64,000 nucleotides of DNA from Elasticomyces elasticus. Taxonomy: Eukaryota; Ascomycota; Dothideomycetes; Mycosphaerellales; Teratosphaeriaceae. Made by a program: the position numbers and the translations under genes. This document shows positions 9,897 through 21,016 of the stretch, piece after piece. The notes beneath the pieces were generated by a model. That model saw only the letters and a list, made by a program, of their open reading frames with translations. It was not told the origin of the DNA and ran no database searches. Position 1 is the stretch's first letter, and each line of letters opens with the position of its first letter. The stretch is from assembly GCA_035926095.1 (NCBI GenBank), contig JAVRQT010000003.1, positions 434,001 to 498,000 on the forward strand. Reading direction: 5' to 3'.

Positions 9897-11573
9897 ATGG
9901 CAACTCACGGAAGGCACACCCAATCCCACGACTCAAGCGACGACACGATGAGCGGATCTGAGTCGTCGACTGCCGCGGACTGCGAAAGCTCTCGGAGTGG
10001 CAAATACGGAGCCAGCTCTGCGCGATTTGAGCAAGGGCAGCAGCAATCCCAGCAAGACATCCAGAGGGAGAGCGCTAGTGCAACGGCTGACGAGCTCGAT
10101 CTCTTGCGGGAGTGCATTGCCACTAGTGACTTGTCTCGGACTGATCGTCAGAAAGCATTGGCCTCCCTCAACAAGCTGCACAAGTACGCTTCATGCAAGT
10201 CTATGCAGCCACTACGCGACAACGCAGAGGCTGCGGGAAGTGGTCGAGCATATCAAGTGAAGCTTCAATCGCTAGAGGACCGGCTTGGAAGCCTGAACGC
10301 CTACGTCCGGCTGGAAGCAAAGTCTCGCGCCAGCATGTCAGCATTATATGATCGCGAGTTCTTGCGAGTTGGCCAAGATATGTATATCACGAAGAACAAT
10401 ACCGACGCCCTGTATGAGAAGATACAGGAGCTAGCTGGTCGTTCCAGCAACGCCAATGAGGATCATGCCAGTACAGTCAAAGGAGGCATCTTTGAGATGC
10501 ACGCTCTCGCAGAGATGGTGGTGGATGAGAAGATGGGCACGTTGCAAGCCACTGTCGAAGAAGAGCAGAAGAGGCGTGCAGCGATGACTGTGCTGTTCGA
10601 GTGGAGACTAGGTGATCTTATGTCAACGCTCCAGAAACGCAACACTAGCATAGCTGAGCTGCAGGCTTTGCTCGACAAGGACATGAGGGATATCTGGGAA
10701 GCAATTGAGGTCGATAGGCAGAAGACGGTACAGCGAGCGGAGAATACAGCTGGAGGAACCGTTGAGCTACGGAAAGCAGTGAACGGCTTAATCAGCGACA
10801 TGGAAGGCATGAAGAACCAAGTGCAACAGCTTGGGCAAGGTCCCACAGCCTCCGCGGTTGAAGGTATCAGCGCCCGCCTTCAGACCACGGAGAAATCTAC
10901 GCACAGGCTGAACGGCCGGATGGATAAGATGTACACCAAAGTGGGGACGATGAAGCAACAGGTGCTAGATAGCGCGGCTGTCGACGACATACAGCGGCGC
11001 CTCCTGGCTTTGGAGTGTCAACCCGCCTCATGCCGATCCGTCCAGGAAGAATCACCTGGAGCAATGCTGTTTGACATCGAAGAGGATGTCGAACGTGCCA
11101 ACTCACGCATTGCGCAGCTGGAGAGCACTGTTGGCGATGGCCTGAACGGCGGCCGCCTGGCGGATCTGGAGCTGCAGCTCGAAGACCTCAGCCAAAAGCA
11201 TGAAGCTCTTGCGGCCGAGGGTGATCACCACGACACCCAAAACCACGTTCTCGACTGCGTCTCCACCACGGCTTTCAACCACGAACTCCAGCATGCCCAG
11301 TCGCGCATCACGAAATTGGAGACGGACGTCTGCGACAATCAAGTCTATGATCAACGGCTCGCTGATTTGGAGCGGAAACTTCAGGAATTGCTCAGCAGAT
11401 CGGAGCGGATGAGTGCGGCGGCGCCGGTGAAGAAGCAGCAGGCCGCGACTGATGCGAATCAGCCACTGGAAGAGCTCAAAGCTCGGGTGAAGTCCTCTTT
11501 CATTGTAGAGACTGGTAAGGACGACGAGCGTGGGCTGCTGTGGGCGGAGCTCCCGTTCTTGGGCTTGCGCTAG
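9897..11573 (+). CDS. Coiled-coil hypothetical protein 2
   Basis: No named family recognised. One exon of 558 aa from the first ATG of the open frame; an upstream exon spliced at about 9811 is possible. The N-terminal 80 residues are Ser/Gln-rich and disordered. From about 85 onward nearly the whole protein is helical with heptad spacing, including repeated LxxxExxLxxLxx units around 365-460, where two similar blocks (RIAQLESTVGDGLNGGRLAD and RITKLETDVCDNQVYDQRLAD) repeat about 80 residues apart. This internal duplication suggests a long parallel coiled-coil rod. No membrane helix, signal peptide or enzymatic motif. Probably a structural or scaffolding protein, by inference only. Confidence 0.75.
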   Translation: MATHGRHTQSHDSSDDTMSGSESSTAADCESSRSGKYGASSARFEQGQQQSQQDIQRESASATADELDLLRECIATSDLSRTDRQKALASLNKLHKYASCKSMQPLRDNAEAAGSGRAYQVKLQSLEDRLGSLNAYVRLEAKSRASMSALYDREFLRVGQDMYITKNNTDALYEKIQELAGRSSNANEDHASTVKGGIFEMHALAEMVVDEKMGTLQATVEEEQKRRAAMTVLFEWRLGDLMSTLQKRNTSIAELQALLDKDMRDIWEAIEVDRQKTVQRAENTAGGTVELRKAVNGLISDMEGMKNQVQQLGQGPTASAVEGISARLQTTEKSTHRLNGRMDKMYTKVGTMKQQVLDSAAVDDIQRRLLALECQPASCRSVQEESPGAMLFDIEEDVERANSRIAQLESTVGDGLNGGRLADLELQLEDLSQKHEALAAEGDHHDTQNHVLDCVSTTAFNHELQHAQSRITKLETDVCDNQVYDQRLADLERKLQELLSRSERMSAAAPVKKQQAATDANQPLEELKARVKSSFIVETGKDDERGLLWAELPFLGLR

Positions 11574-11821
11574 AGGCGAGTCGTAGCCGTGGGCGTGAGC
11601 TGGGCGCGGACGCTGTTGTGGAGAATGATGAACACGCTGCTTTGTAAGACATGGCGGCCGGATCAGCTGCACGTGCTTACGTTGGCAACGGACATGTGAA
11701 GTGTATACTCGTTGCTATGCTTGCACGTTGATCAGAGCTGCACGAGATTGTCGAAGAAAAGGAATAAGATATGCTTGTGGTTGCAGCTATGTATACAGCC
11801 GCTCGTACACGCACCACACGA
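11574..11821. terminator. Convergent 3' region
   Basis: Tail-to-tail 248-bp gap between the coiled-coil gene (+) and PUF6 (-). It must hold the polyadenylation signals of both. No clear single AATAAA site can be assigned. Confidence 0.35.
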
Positions 11822-13855
11822 TCAACCACTCATCTTCTCTAATAGTATTCTCGCCCCAGCATTGCCTTTAGACTTACTATCTTTCTTCCCTTTCGCGTCA
11901 CCCTCGACTGCCTCGCCATCGGCAGCTTTCTGTACCGCTTTTTTCGCCTTCTTCAGCGCTTCCCTCACCTCAACCTTGACACTCCGGTCCACATCCTCGC
12001 TCTCAAGCAACGAAACCACAACAAAGCTCGACGGACTGCAAGCCCACTCGACCAATCTATCCTTGATGATGGGATAGAGTGCATCTGCAAACCCCAGCCT
12101 CGGCTCCGACATCTTCGTCGTCTTAGTCGTCGCATCAAACGCGCCACCTAACACAAGCGTCTTAAGCATCCTCCCGGCCGAGGCATCGAGAGCAACATGA
12201 CCCTCCTCATTGGGGTCACCCTGCGCGAGCTCGGCCACCGCCTGCTTCGCCGCAATTCGCGCCTCCGCAGTACCCTCGCTATGCGCCTCAAGCAAAGTCT
12301 CAGTAATGACCTGGCAGCCAAAACTCGTCTTGACCAAGTTACTAGCTCTCTGCGTAACAAGATCAAGGACAGGAGGAGCGAGGTACTCCAACAGCCCCTT
12401 CCGCCTCAGCTCCGGGTCTTTTTTCGACGTCGTGGCACGGATGGCATGGATCTCTTCCAGTATGTTCTTATCCTGCTCATTCATCAACCACTTCGCCGCT
12501 CCAGCAAGGGGGTATAACAAAGGCACTCGCGCTGCCAAGCTGACAGCCACAGATTCGAAGGTATTGAGTCGCATGTCCTCACTGCCCACGACCGACTGAG
12601 CCGCCAGCTCCGAGACGATGGCTTTGCCACTCATTTTGGTATCGTCCGGAACGTCAAGACCGGTAACGAGAACCATCTTGGCGTACTGGTCGAATGCCAT
12701 GAGCTGTACAGTATCCTTGAAACATCTCAAGATAATCTTGCGATCCTTTGCACTTCCGTATGCCAGAGCTAGGCACACTAACCGGCTGCCGGACTTGGTA
12801 AAGGCGAGGTTGCGGAACAGATCACCACCACCTGAAGCGTCGTTGCTGTCTTTGGCCTCCACTTTGGTCTCGATGTCGGCTTTCATGAGATCCAAGAACG
12901 CGGTGTGAGGTTCGCTGTTTGGCTCGAGAGCGAGGAAGTATTGCAGCATGCCGTCGTGGAGCATGGTGAAGGCCGTCAATTTCTTCTGTAAGAACGAGTT
13001 GATGATCTGGTGGAGGAAGTCCAGGATCGGTCGTCGCTTCTCAGGGTTCTCCTCCAGTATAACCTTCAGGTCGGATGTGGTCTCGTCTGCAGACAACTTG
13101 CCATCTCGATTCGCCAGCGCAAACTCGGTGCCATACCACTCCCGCAGCATGACAGCCTTTTGCCGTGGCGAAGCGATTTGTCGGTATATGTCGTCTACGA
13201 TCCATCCCGCCTCGGGATGATTCATGAGCCGTTTGACATGTCCATAGAACTCTGGCACGATAATATCTCTGACTGCCTGATCACCCTCCACGACCATCTT
13301 CGCAACCAAGAACTTGCCATACCGACTCTCAGCCAACGCTCTGACATCGCTCCGCAGCTCATCCACAATGATCCTCCGCTGAGTCTTATCGGCATACTTC
13401 AATGCACACTGAATGACCCTCACACTGTCATGTTTGAACACGAAGTCCCGCACCCGTCCCGTGATGATCTCAAACAACTCCGTCACCAGCTCCTTCCGCT
13501 CAGCAGCAGGAACATGCGACTTACGCCTGAGACGCTCCCAGATCTTTTTGCTCCGCGCGATGGCATCGGCGTTGGGTTTGCCAGCTTTGCGCTCGCGGGC
13601 TTGCTGGCGCTGTTTGGCGTGCGCCTCGGCGGAGGAGCTCTCGAGCTTGAATTTCTTGGGATCGCTGGAGATGTTGTTGCTGGGCTTTGCAGTGGAAGTG
13701 CTCTTCTCTTCCGGCTCGTCGTCGAAGCCGCCGAACTCGTCGTCGGTCTGCTCGGCTGCGAGATCGAGCTTGCTCTTCTTCGTCTCGACCGTCTTCTGCT
13801 TCTTAACGTCTTTCGCGACCTTTGACGGTGCCTCTTTTCGCTTGATGCCTCCCAT
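11822..13855 (-). CDS. PUF6: Pumilio-homology protein PUF6
   Basis: Nucleolar RNA-binding protein for 60S subunit assembly and, in yeast, repression of ASH1 mRNA translation. One exon of 677 aa, close to yeast Puf6 (656). The N-terminus is a Lys-rich basic/acidic tail (GGIKRKEAPSKVAKDVKKQK). From about residue 135 it has the PUM-like repeat array typical of the Puf6/PUM3 (penguin) clade, e.g. RVIQCALKYADKTQRRIIVDE and YGKFLVAKMV. The C-terminal half carries the CPL-type domain with NLVKTSFGCQVITETLLEAH. A Lys-rich stretch (KKAKKAVQKAADGE) lies close to the end. It is head-to-head with the SulP-family transporter gene at 14251. Confidence 0.92.
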   Translation of the reverse strand: MGGIKRKEAPSKVAKDVKKQKTVETKKSKLDLAAEQTDDEFGGFDDEPEEKSTSTAKPSNNISSDPKKFKLESSSAEAHAKQRQQARERKAGKPNADAIARSKKIWERLRRKSHVPAAERKELVTELFEIITGRVRDFVFKHDSVRVIQCALKYADKTQRRIIVDELRSDVRALAESRYGKFLVAKMVVEGDQAVRDIIVPEFYGHVKRLMNHPEAGWIVDDIYRQIASPRQKAVMLREWYGTEFALANRDGKLSADETTSDLKVILEENPEKRRPILDFLHQIINSFLQKKLTAFTMLHDGMLQYFLALEPNSEPHTAFLDLMKADIETKVEAKDSNDASGGGDLFRNLAFTKSGSRLVCLALAYGSAKDRKIILRCFKDTVQLMAFDQYAKMVLVTGLDVPDDTKMSGKAIVSELAAQSVVGSEDMRLNTFESVAVSLAARVPLLYPLAGAAKWLMNEQDKNILEEIHAIRATTSKKDPELRRKGLLEYLAPPVLDLVTQRASNLVKTSFGCQVITETLLEAHSEGTAEARIAAKQAVAELAQGDPNEEGHVALDASAGRMLKTLVLGGAFDATTKTTKMSEPRLGFADALYPIIKDRLVEWACSPSSFVVVSLLESEDVDRSVKVEVREALKKAKKAVQKAADGEAVEGDAKGKKDSKSKGNAGARILLEKMSG

Positions 13856-14250
13856 TGCTGCCGTATGTATCTCGAGTTGCTTGTTGGAACAACCAAGTCT
13901 TTAATTTTCTTACCACTCCAAGGATCAATCAAGCTTTGCGCGCCGAGCCACTCGCGTCCGCTCAGAAACTGTAAACGGGCGTCGGTTGCAAAGCCGACCA
14001 AAGGCCTCGACGCTCTCACATGCAGCACGCAAGATTTTTCTTCGCTTGCGTGTCTCGACCTTTTGGCCGCGGAGAGCGATGCGAGTGGTACAGCAGCACT
14101 TCGTGACTTACCACATTCACTTCAGTCTGCGTTGAACGACTTTCGCCTCATCTCCGGAGTGGCCGCTTGTTTCTTTGTCTTCACGCCTTCGAAGTATATT
14201 AATCCCCCGCACAGCATTTTCCCTGCTGCTGGTCGAGACGCCCAAACGCC
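13856..14250. promoter_or_regulatory. Bidirectional promoter region, PUF6 and SulP transporter
   Basis: A 395-bp gap between two divergent start codons, so it must contain both promoters. A TATATTAAT-like A/T-rich site lies near 14195-14205, on the transporter side. No other factor sites are assigned. Confidence 0.55.
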
Positions 14251-17200
14251 ATGTCCGGCAGCATCTTCAAACGAAGGCGGAAGTCCTCGAGCATGAGCAC
14301 TGGCCGACCGTTTCAAGACGACGAAGCGTTGCCAGCCGAATCTGCAGTGGTCGATGGTACCCCAACGGCGGCTCCGAGCCGAGCAACCAGATCCACGCGT
14401 TCCAGTTCCATTGCGGGACTTTCGTCGTCGTTTGGCCTGCCAACCCGCAGCTACATCCATCACGCCGGCCATGGGACTTCTGGGACGGTGCAGTACAGCT
14501 CTTCCCTGGGCGTCAGGCAGGAGACGGCGGAGTTGTCGTCTTCCTTCATGAGTGACTCGGATGTGTCGCGCTATTTCAGCGCGCCAGAAAGTCGACATAG
14601 CTCAGACACTACGCGTCTGCAGTCTCACAAACACGAGACTATCGAGGAACGATCTGAGCCAGTGACGCCTGAAGGGAGGTCTCCGCCGGCTCCAGGATCA
14701 TCGGAAATCTCTGCCGCACTGCGGCATGAGTCTTCCAATGGGTTTCTCGACCAATATGATATCGACTCTGAGCCAGGTGCATCAGATCCCGAGGCACGCT
14801 TCAACAACCCCAAAGTCATAGTCACTGCAGAAGATGAGGATGATGGCGAGATTGAGCAAGCAACAGAGAGGTCAGCTCTATTACCAAGGGCACGCCTACC
14901 TTCATATCGAAAGCAGACATTCGAAACGGCATCCGACGTTGAAGCGCAGCCTGCTGGAAAGCCTGGAACGTGGAATCGACTTGGGCACCACTATCCTTCG
15001 CTGCACGTCCTGGCCCGTACACTCCAGCGTGTGGCCCAACCAAAGACCTGGGACTTCCGAGCTATAGGACAGGAAGTTGTTGTTCGACCTGCGAGCATGC
15101 TGCCAGCGGTCTTTCTTGGCGTCTTGCTTAACCTGCTCGATGCATTGTCTTACGGCATCATCCTGTATGCTACGATCTGCATGTTTTGCTACACTGATCG
15201 CTGACACTTTCAGATTCCCACTCGGCGAGCCTGTGTTTGCAGATCTGGGTCCTGACGGCGTTTCCATGTTCTACGTCAGCTGCATCATTTCTCAATTGAC
15301 ATACTCGACAGGCAGCATCTTTCGCGGCGGTGTCGGTTCAGAAATGATTGAGGTTGTGCCCTTCTTCCACAAGATGACTTACATGATCATGAACCGAATG
15401 GGCACCGATAGGCCGGATGCTCTCATTGCTACAGTCATCACCTCGTACGCTATGAGTTCGATAATTACAGGTATCGTCTTCTTCGCTCTGGGCTCCGCGA
15501 GACTCGGCACATTGGTCAACTTCTTCCCGCACTCCATTCTCACTGGATGTATTGGCGGTGTTGGCATCTTCCTGTTCCTTACCGGCATAGAAGTCTCTGC
15601 TCGGCTATCCGGCAACCTGGAACTCACAAAAGCGGTCTTCGATCAGTTGTTCACACCGAGCACGTTAGCCCTCTGGCTGCCGCCTCTCGCTCTTGCAATC
15701 CTACTACTGGTCGTTCGACGCTACAGAGATCCGCCTTGGCTGGTACCGGCGTACTACATTGGCATCACTGTGATTTTTTACATTATCACCACGGCCGTAC
15801 CATCCATCAACATGGAAGACCTGCGAAAAGGTGGCTGGGTGTTCGAAGCACCTGGCAACAAGCCTTTTTACAACTTTTACTCATACTACAAATTCAGCAT
15901 AGTCGACTGGGGCGCCGTCTGGAGGACCGTACCGTCTCAGCTCGCTTTGACATTCTTCGGCATCCTTCACGTACCAATCAATGTCCCTAACTTGGCCATG
16001 GTCGTTCAGGAGGACAATGTCAGCATCAACCGAGAGCTGATCATGCACGGCATATCAAACACACTTTCCGGATGCGTCGGATCGATCCAGAACTACCTGG
16101 TCTTCGTGAACAGTGTGCTGTTTATGAACACCGGAGGCAACAGCCGGCTCGCGGGCTATCTGCTGGCTGCAGCGACGTTTGGCTTGTGGGTAGCTGGACC
16201 GGTCGTCATTGGCTACGTGCCGGTCATGGTGGTTGGCACACTGATCTACATGCTCGGCATCGAGCTTGCACAAGAAGCTCTGATCTCGACATACGGGCGC
16301 CTGTATCGCTTGGAGTACGCCACGATTGTCATTATTGCTTTTGTCATGGGTGTGTACGACTTTGTGGTCGGCATTGCCGTCGGCATTGGTTTGGCATGCT
16401 TGGTGTATGTCGTGCAGACATCACGGAGGCCGGTCATCAGCGCGGAGTTCACTGGTGCGGTGGCGGAGTCGACTGTTCGCCGTCATCCGCAACAGAAGCA
16501 CTATTTGCATAAAGCTGGCGAGCAAATCCTTGTGCTGAAACTGCAGGGTTACTTGTTCTTCGGTGCGTAGTATCCTGAACTGCCACGGCGTTGTACTAAC
16601 GATCATCTAGGCTCAATAGTGCGTGTTGAGAAGCGAGTGCGGGCGGTTATCGACGCCCAGTCTTTCGCCGAATCGCCCATACGGTACCTGATCCTCGACT
16701 TCAGCCACGTCTCTGGCGTCGACTTCTCCGCAGCAGAGGCATTTGGCCGCATGAATCGCATCATACATCGCCGGGAAGTGGCTTTGATTCTGGCAAATGT
16801 CACGCTAGACAACGAGGTCGGCAATGCGCTGCAGATGGTTGGATTGTTCGTTGAAAAGGACGAGACACCGGCGCCAAAGGTCTTTGAAGACCTCAACGCG
16901 GCATTGGAAAGTTGCGAGAATGACTTGCTCAAGGTGCTGCAGGAGAAGCAAAGATTCGGCATCCATAAGCCTGAACGCTCGCCTCCCATGTCTATACAGC
17001 AGGACTCGGAAGACACAACGCATGCGTCGCCGTTGGACAACATGTACGGGTCACCTAGGCGGACCTTTCTTCATGAGGCTGCTGAAAACGCCATCACCGA
17101 GACCCGGGAACCTGAGCAGCCGAAGTGGCAAGGGTTTAAGCAGCCCCTGCCGCTTCTGCTTCAAGCGTTCCAGGACCTGACTGATAAGAGTGAAGACTTC

Positions 17201-17642
17201 TGGTTCCGGAGTGTGCGTTTCTTTGTAAGGCGCGACTTCACCAAAGGTTGGTACTCCAAGCATATACGTGAAATTTGAGAGTGGCTAATCTATTTGTGTT
17301 ATAGGCCAGATGATCTACAATCGCGGCGACCAGCCCGATGGATTCTATCTCCTCCAATCCGGCATCTTGCGAGCAGAATACTTCCTCGATCAAGGAAACT
17401 ATCACGAAAGCATAGTCGGAGGTACCACCTGCGGCGAGCTACCGTTCTTCTCCGAGACTAAGCGAACGTCAAGGGTCATCGCCGAGCAAGAATGCATAGC
17501 CTGGCTGCTGACGCCGCAGAAGTGGGACGAGCTGCAAGAGGAGGAGCCAGACGTCGCCAAAGAGCTTCTCAAAGTTGGATTGAAGTTGAGTGCTGAACGG
17601 ATGAACGCTATCGTAAACCACGTCTTGATTACAGCGAGTTGA
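14251..17642 (+). CDS. SulP-family transporter with STAS and cyclic-nucleotide-binding-like domains (Vsb1-like)
   Basis: Membrane carrier of the SulP class. Its layout matches yeast YGR125W/Vsb1, linked to vacuolar basic-amino-acid storage, rather than the plasma-membrane sulfate permeases Sul1/Sul2. Four exons (14251-15164, 15214-16562, 16611-17246, 17305-17642) give 1078 aa. Order: a disordered Ser/Arg-rich cytosolic N-tail of about 270 residues; a 10-14-helix transport core at about 285-690, starting with LPAVFLGVLLNLLDALSYGI; a STAS domain at about 740-860 (YLILDFSHVSGVDFSAAEAF); and a C-terminal cNMP-binding-like fold at about 965-1070 with IYNRGDQPDGFYLLQSG and the cassette CGELPFFSETKRTSRVIA, in which the key Glu and Arg are kept. 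The second intron has a perfect TACTAAC branch site. The last donor is a weak GTTGGT, chosen because only it keeps the frame into the cNMP fold. Substrate and membrane are inferred. Confidence 0.9.
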
Positions 17643-18023
17643 AAGCCATATAGACCACTTGTACAAAGCTTGAGTGTGACATATGTCTAGACGAAGCAGC
17701 AAGACGAAGGACTTTGGTCGCATGCCATCTGTGAGAAGCTTGTCCTACATGGCTGTTATAGTTCAGACACGGAGGTGTATGCGAAGTAGACCCACAAATT
17801 TGTCTTTCTTGGTGCAACCCAATCGGACTTCCATCATCCAAACTTCTGGACTCCCGCCCTGTGCACGCCTGTGATGAATAGAGTTTTTCGTCGCCGGCAC
17901 TCCTCTACTGCCGAAATGCAGTATAGACAATGAGAGCACGTACACATCGCGACGCGTGTGGAGACTGGAACTACTCCTTGCGTTTTCGCGTTTGGACCAG
18001 CGCCACTGCATGAAATCCCGCGA
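17643..18023. other. Intergenic region before Zn2Cys6 gene 1
   Basis: 3' UTR of the transporter and promoter of the Zn2Cys6 gene. No coding signal seen. Confidence 0.5.
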
Positions 18024-20619
18024 TATGGACACAAGACCTTCCAAACGGCAACGCGTGACGAGAGCATGTACAAATTGTCGGAGGCGAAAAGCTCGATGTG
18101 ATGGCCAGACACCGTGTGAGTAGGCCATCGCCACCACTCCCAGATGCGGGCTAATAACCCAACAGGCGAGCCATGTACGTTCAGCAAGCTCACCTGTATT
18201 TATGAGGACGGAGGGCGAATAACTTCAACAGAGTATATAAAGTCTTTGGAGAAGAAAGTTAGCGAGGTATCTGCGGATGTTATGCTCGACCACGATCCTC
18301 ACGGCTAACTGATTTGCAGTACGTATCAGGCCTCAAAAGCACTACATTTATCAACTACATACCGCAGCCTTAAGCGGCTCTTCCGACACATAGTCGTGCA
18401 TCGCGGCCGTCAAGCTCGCGAGTGTATTCGCTAACGAGAGTGATCAATCAGACTGGAAAGCCTGCTAGGCAGGCCCGAATCATCTTCTCGTTCCAAGTCT
18501 ACGCCTTTGGACCATGATCACCCTTCATCTAGTCCTTCAGAGGAAGGCTCGGCAGACGATGTCATTGAAACGATTGTTGATAGGGACGACCGGGATCGAC
18601 GCAACTCCCGACTGAGCGGCACGCTCAAGGAGAACAACCCAAATCTGGATCCAACTCAGGCCTTCGGTGGGCTGAGCCTGTTGAAGCGTGTGCACACTCT
18701 GTGTAAACACGTTTCCAGACAGCAAATGGACGGGACCGATGAGCTGGCGGACGATGATCTGTCGATGGGCTTTGAGGTTGCACCACCCGAATCTGATCGC
18801 TCGACTTCATGGGAAGCATTCACACTACTCCCAGACCGCCTGACTATAGACGGTGCTATAGACATTGTCACGTCCGAGGCGTGCTGTAACCTGCAGTTCG
18901 TAGACAAAACGACCCTGCTCAAAGCTGCGGACTGTGTCTTTGCTGAGCTGGAAGACGACTCAACACCGCATGCACGGCAACCACTAGCTTTATTGTACTC
19001 GATCATGGCCTTGAGTAGGCTATTTCATCCTGTCAAACATTCTACTCCGCGGCCTCAAAAGCGCCCAGGCGTCAGCGGGTGAGCATATCCCCACTGCTTG
19101 CAGGACTGGACTGACTCCCTGCCAGGCTCCGATACTTCCGTGCTGCTCGCGCATTACTCGAACCAGCCAGCTGCCAGAACATTACATCATTGCAAACTTT
19201 GCTCTGCATGGTAGGTTGCGGTCACCAGGAAGACGTTGAGAGCTGGTACTGACAGACGTGATTCTCACAGATACTTTACACAAACGGCACGTCAATGATG
19301 TCGACGAGTTATTCGTACGTGTGCATGGCTGTTGCAGCGGCACTCCAAATGGGTAAGTGTGATTTCTCCAACACCTACCCTGCAAAAGGGCGAGATGTGC
19401 TGATGGATATGTACAGGACTCTACGCCGATCTTGGAGAGAAAGCATTGGGAGAGGACGAAAAGTCCAAACGCCGGCGCATCTTCGCTGCGCTCTCCATAG
19501 CGGACACTTATGTCACTACAACGCTCGGATTACCACGCACTTTACGTGACATCGACCCGGAGCGGAGCTTGCCTTGTACAAGCCGTCCATTCGACGTCCG
19601 CGACCCGTTATTTGGCACCTACATGCATGCAGAGCTGATACAGATTCTTGCCATCACGGTCGAGTCGAACCATCCTTTCACTCGACCCATCGAATCTAAG
19701 AACGGGACATATGGCGTCGAATACAGGAAAGTCACCGCGACTGAAGTAATATCTCGTCCCTTCGTTTTGTGCATCATGGGACTGCTTGCTAAGGCTGTAT
19801 GCAGGAAAGGCTACAAGCATGGATCGGTCGACTTCAGCAAGTCTCGCTTCCAGACGACCTCGCGGCCAACAGCGACAATCTGAGATCGCAGTTGATGCTC
19901 CGGCTCTACTACGCTCATGTACGTCACATACTCACTTCGCTCATCTGACTTTATACTAACCTCGTCAGGTGCAAATGGTCTTGTACCGTCCTTTCCTCCA
20001 CCATGCGCTCCGAGACTCGCAGCAGATGGGAGGCCGCACCAGCTTGAAAGCATACGCAATGGGCAGCGACTGTGTCAAAGCTGCGATGCAGGCTGTATGG
20101 CTTGTAGAACGGTTGGAGGCCTCGTCGATGTTCAACTCGGCGCATTGGTTCGTTAAGCTGATCGTCAGCTTTACCGCCGCCATCCTGAGCCTTTTCGTCA
20201 CTTGTAATTATGGAGCACCTACAGTGGACGAGACAGCGGATGCCGTTCGGCGGATTAGAGAATTGTGCGCACGTCATTCGCACGAGAATGATTCGCTTAA
20301 GCGATGTCTTGAGTTCCTGGAGGTTCATCGAACTTGTTGCTCAATTGTTGTGTAGATGGCTGACTCTCTGCAGAGCATATCGCAGCAAGGTCCGCACACA
20401 GACCTCGAAACGAAAGCGAGCATGTGGAACAGCTTCACTGGAACGACTTCTACATTTGCGGATGCCTTCAGAGGGCCAGGCTCTGAACGATCAGATGACA
20501 ACGAGATGTTACAGGCGCTCAGCTTGTACGTTTGAACCCTGGCCAACGTGACCATAGAAAATTTGCTGACGAAAGATATTAGGCCGCACCTCCTGTCGTT
20601 TGTCAACTGCAAACTCTGA
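18024..20619 (+). CDS. Zn2Cys6 transcription factor 1, linker exon unresolved
   Basis: Fungal binuclear-cluster DNA-binding regulator. Exon 1 (18024-18115) and exon 2 (18166-18266) encode the cluster, with C-x2-C-x6-C (CTNCRRRKARC) and CEPCTFSKLTC split by a GTGAGT intron, then a linker ending YIKSLEKKVSE. Clear later exons are 18452-19078, 19126-19210, 19271-19352, 19417-19745, 19805-19918, 19969-20322, 20374-20525 and 20583-20619, the last being tentative. They encode a fungal_trans-type middle homology region (e.g. LLYSIMALSRLFHP, GLYADLGEKALGEDEKSKRRR and IFAALSIADTYVTTTLG). Between exon 2 and 18452 no splice choice I tried keeps the frame: the segment after the 18267-18319 intron hits a TAA, and 18452 needs a two-base carry-over. 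Either a non-standard exon or a frame break is present. The regulon is unknown; the neighbour is an epoxide hydrolase. Confidence 0.78.
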
Positions 20620-21016
20620 GAACATGAAAGCCAGACACTGGTGGGTCCATGCCTGGAGCGACTCCAAAGTAGCAACTGCAGAAAGCACTATATCCAGATA
20701 CTTTCTGTACCGCGACCCGTCTGAGACGCTATCTAGCTGGTGCAGACACTGTTGTGAACATTGCGGTCGTCTAAACCGACGTCGGCCGAGAGAGTACCCA
20801 GATTAGTGATGAGACTTGGTCACCTCATTGAGTCGTCCAGAGGCCATAGTCAATGATGTAAAAAGTAACATAATCATCAGAAACACGACCTGACCCGTCT
20901 AATCATGCCGGCATCAGTGATAAAACATCATGGCCGGTGAACATCTATAAGTCTACCATCCCAAGCTATTCACGCACTTGCATCACAACTTTGCAGGCTG
21001 ACCTGTCGCCCACACG
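20620..21016. other. Intergenic region before the epoxide hydrolase
   Basis: Promoter region of the epoxide hydrolase. An A/T-rich stretch with CATCTATAAG near 20941-20950 could be its TATA element, about 70 bp before the ATG. Nothing else seen. Confidence 0.45.

Noticed and set aside
20323..20355. Very short 33-nt intron in Zn2Cys6 gene 1
   Set aside because: A longer 51-nt intron (20323-20373) with CTGAC branch and CTGCAG acceptor keeps the same frame and is more normal.
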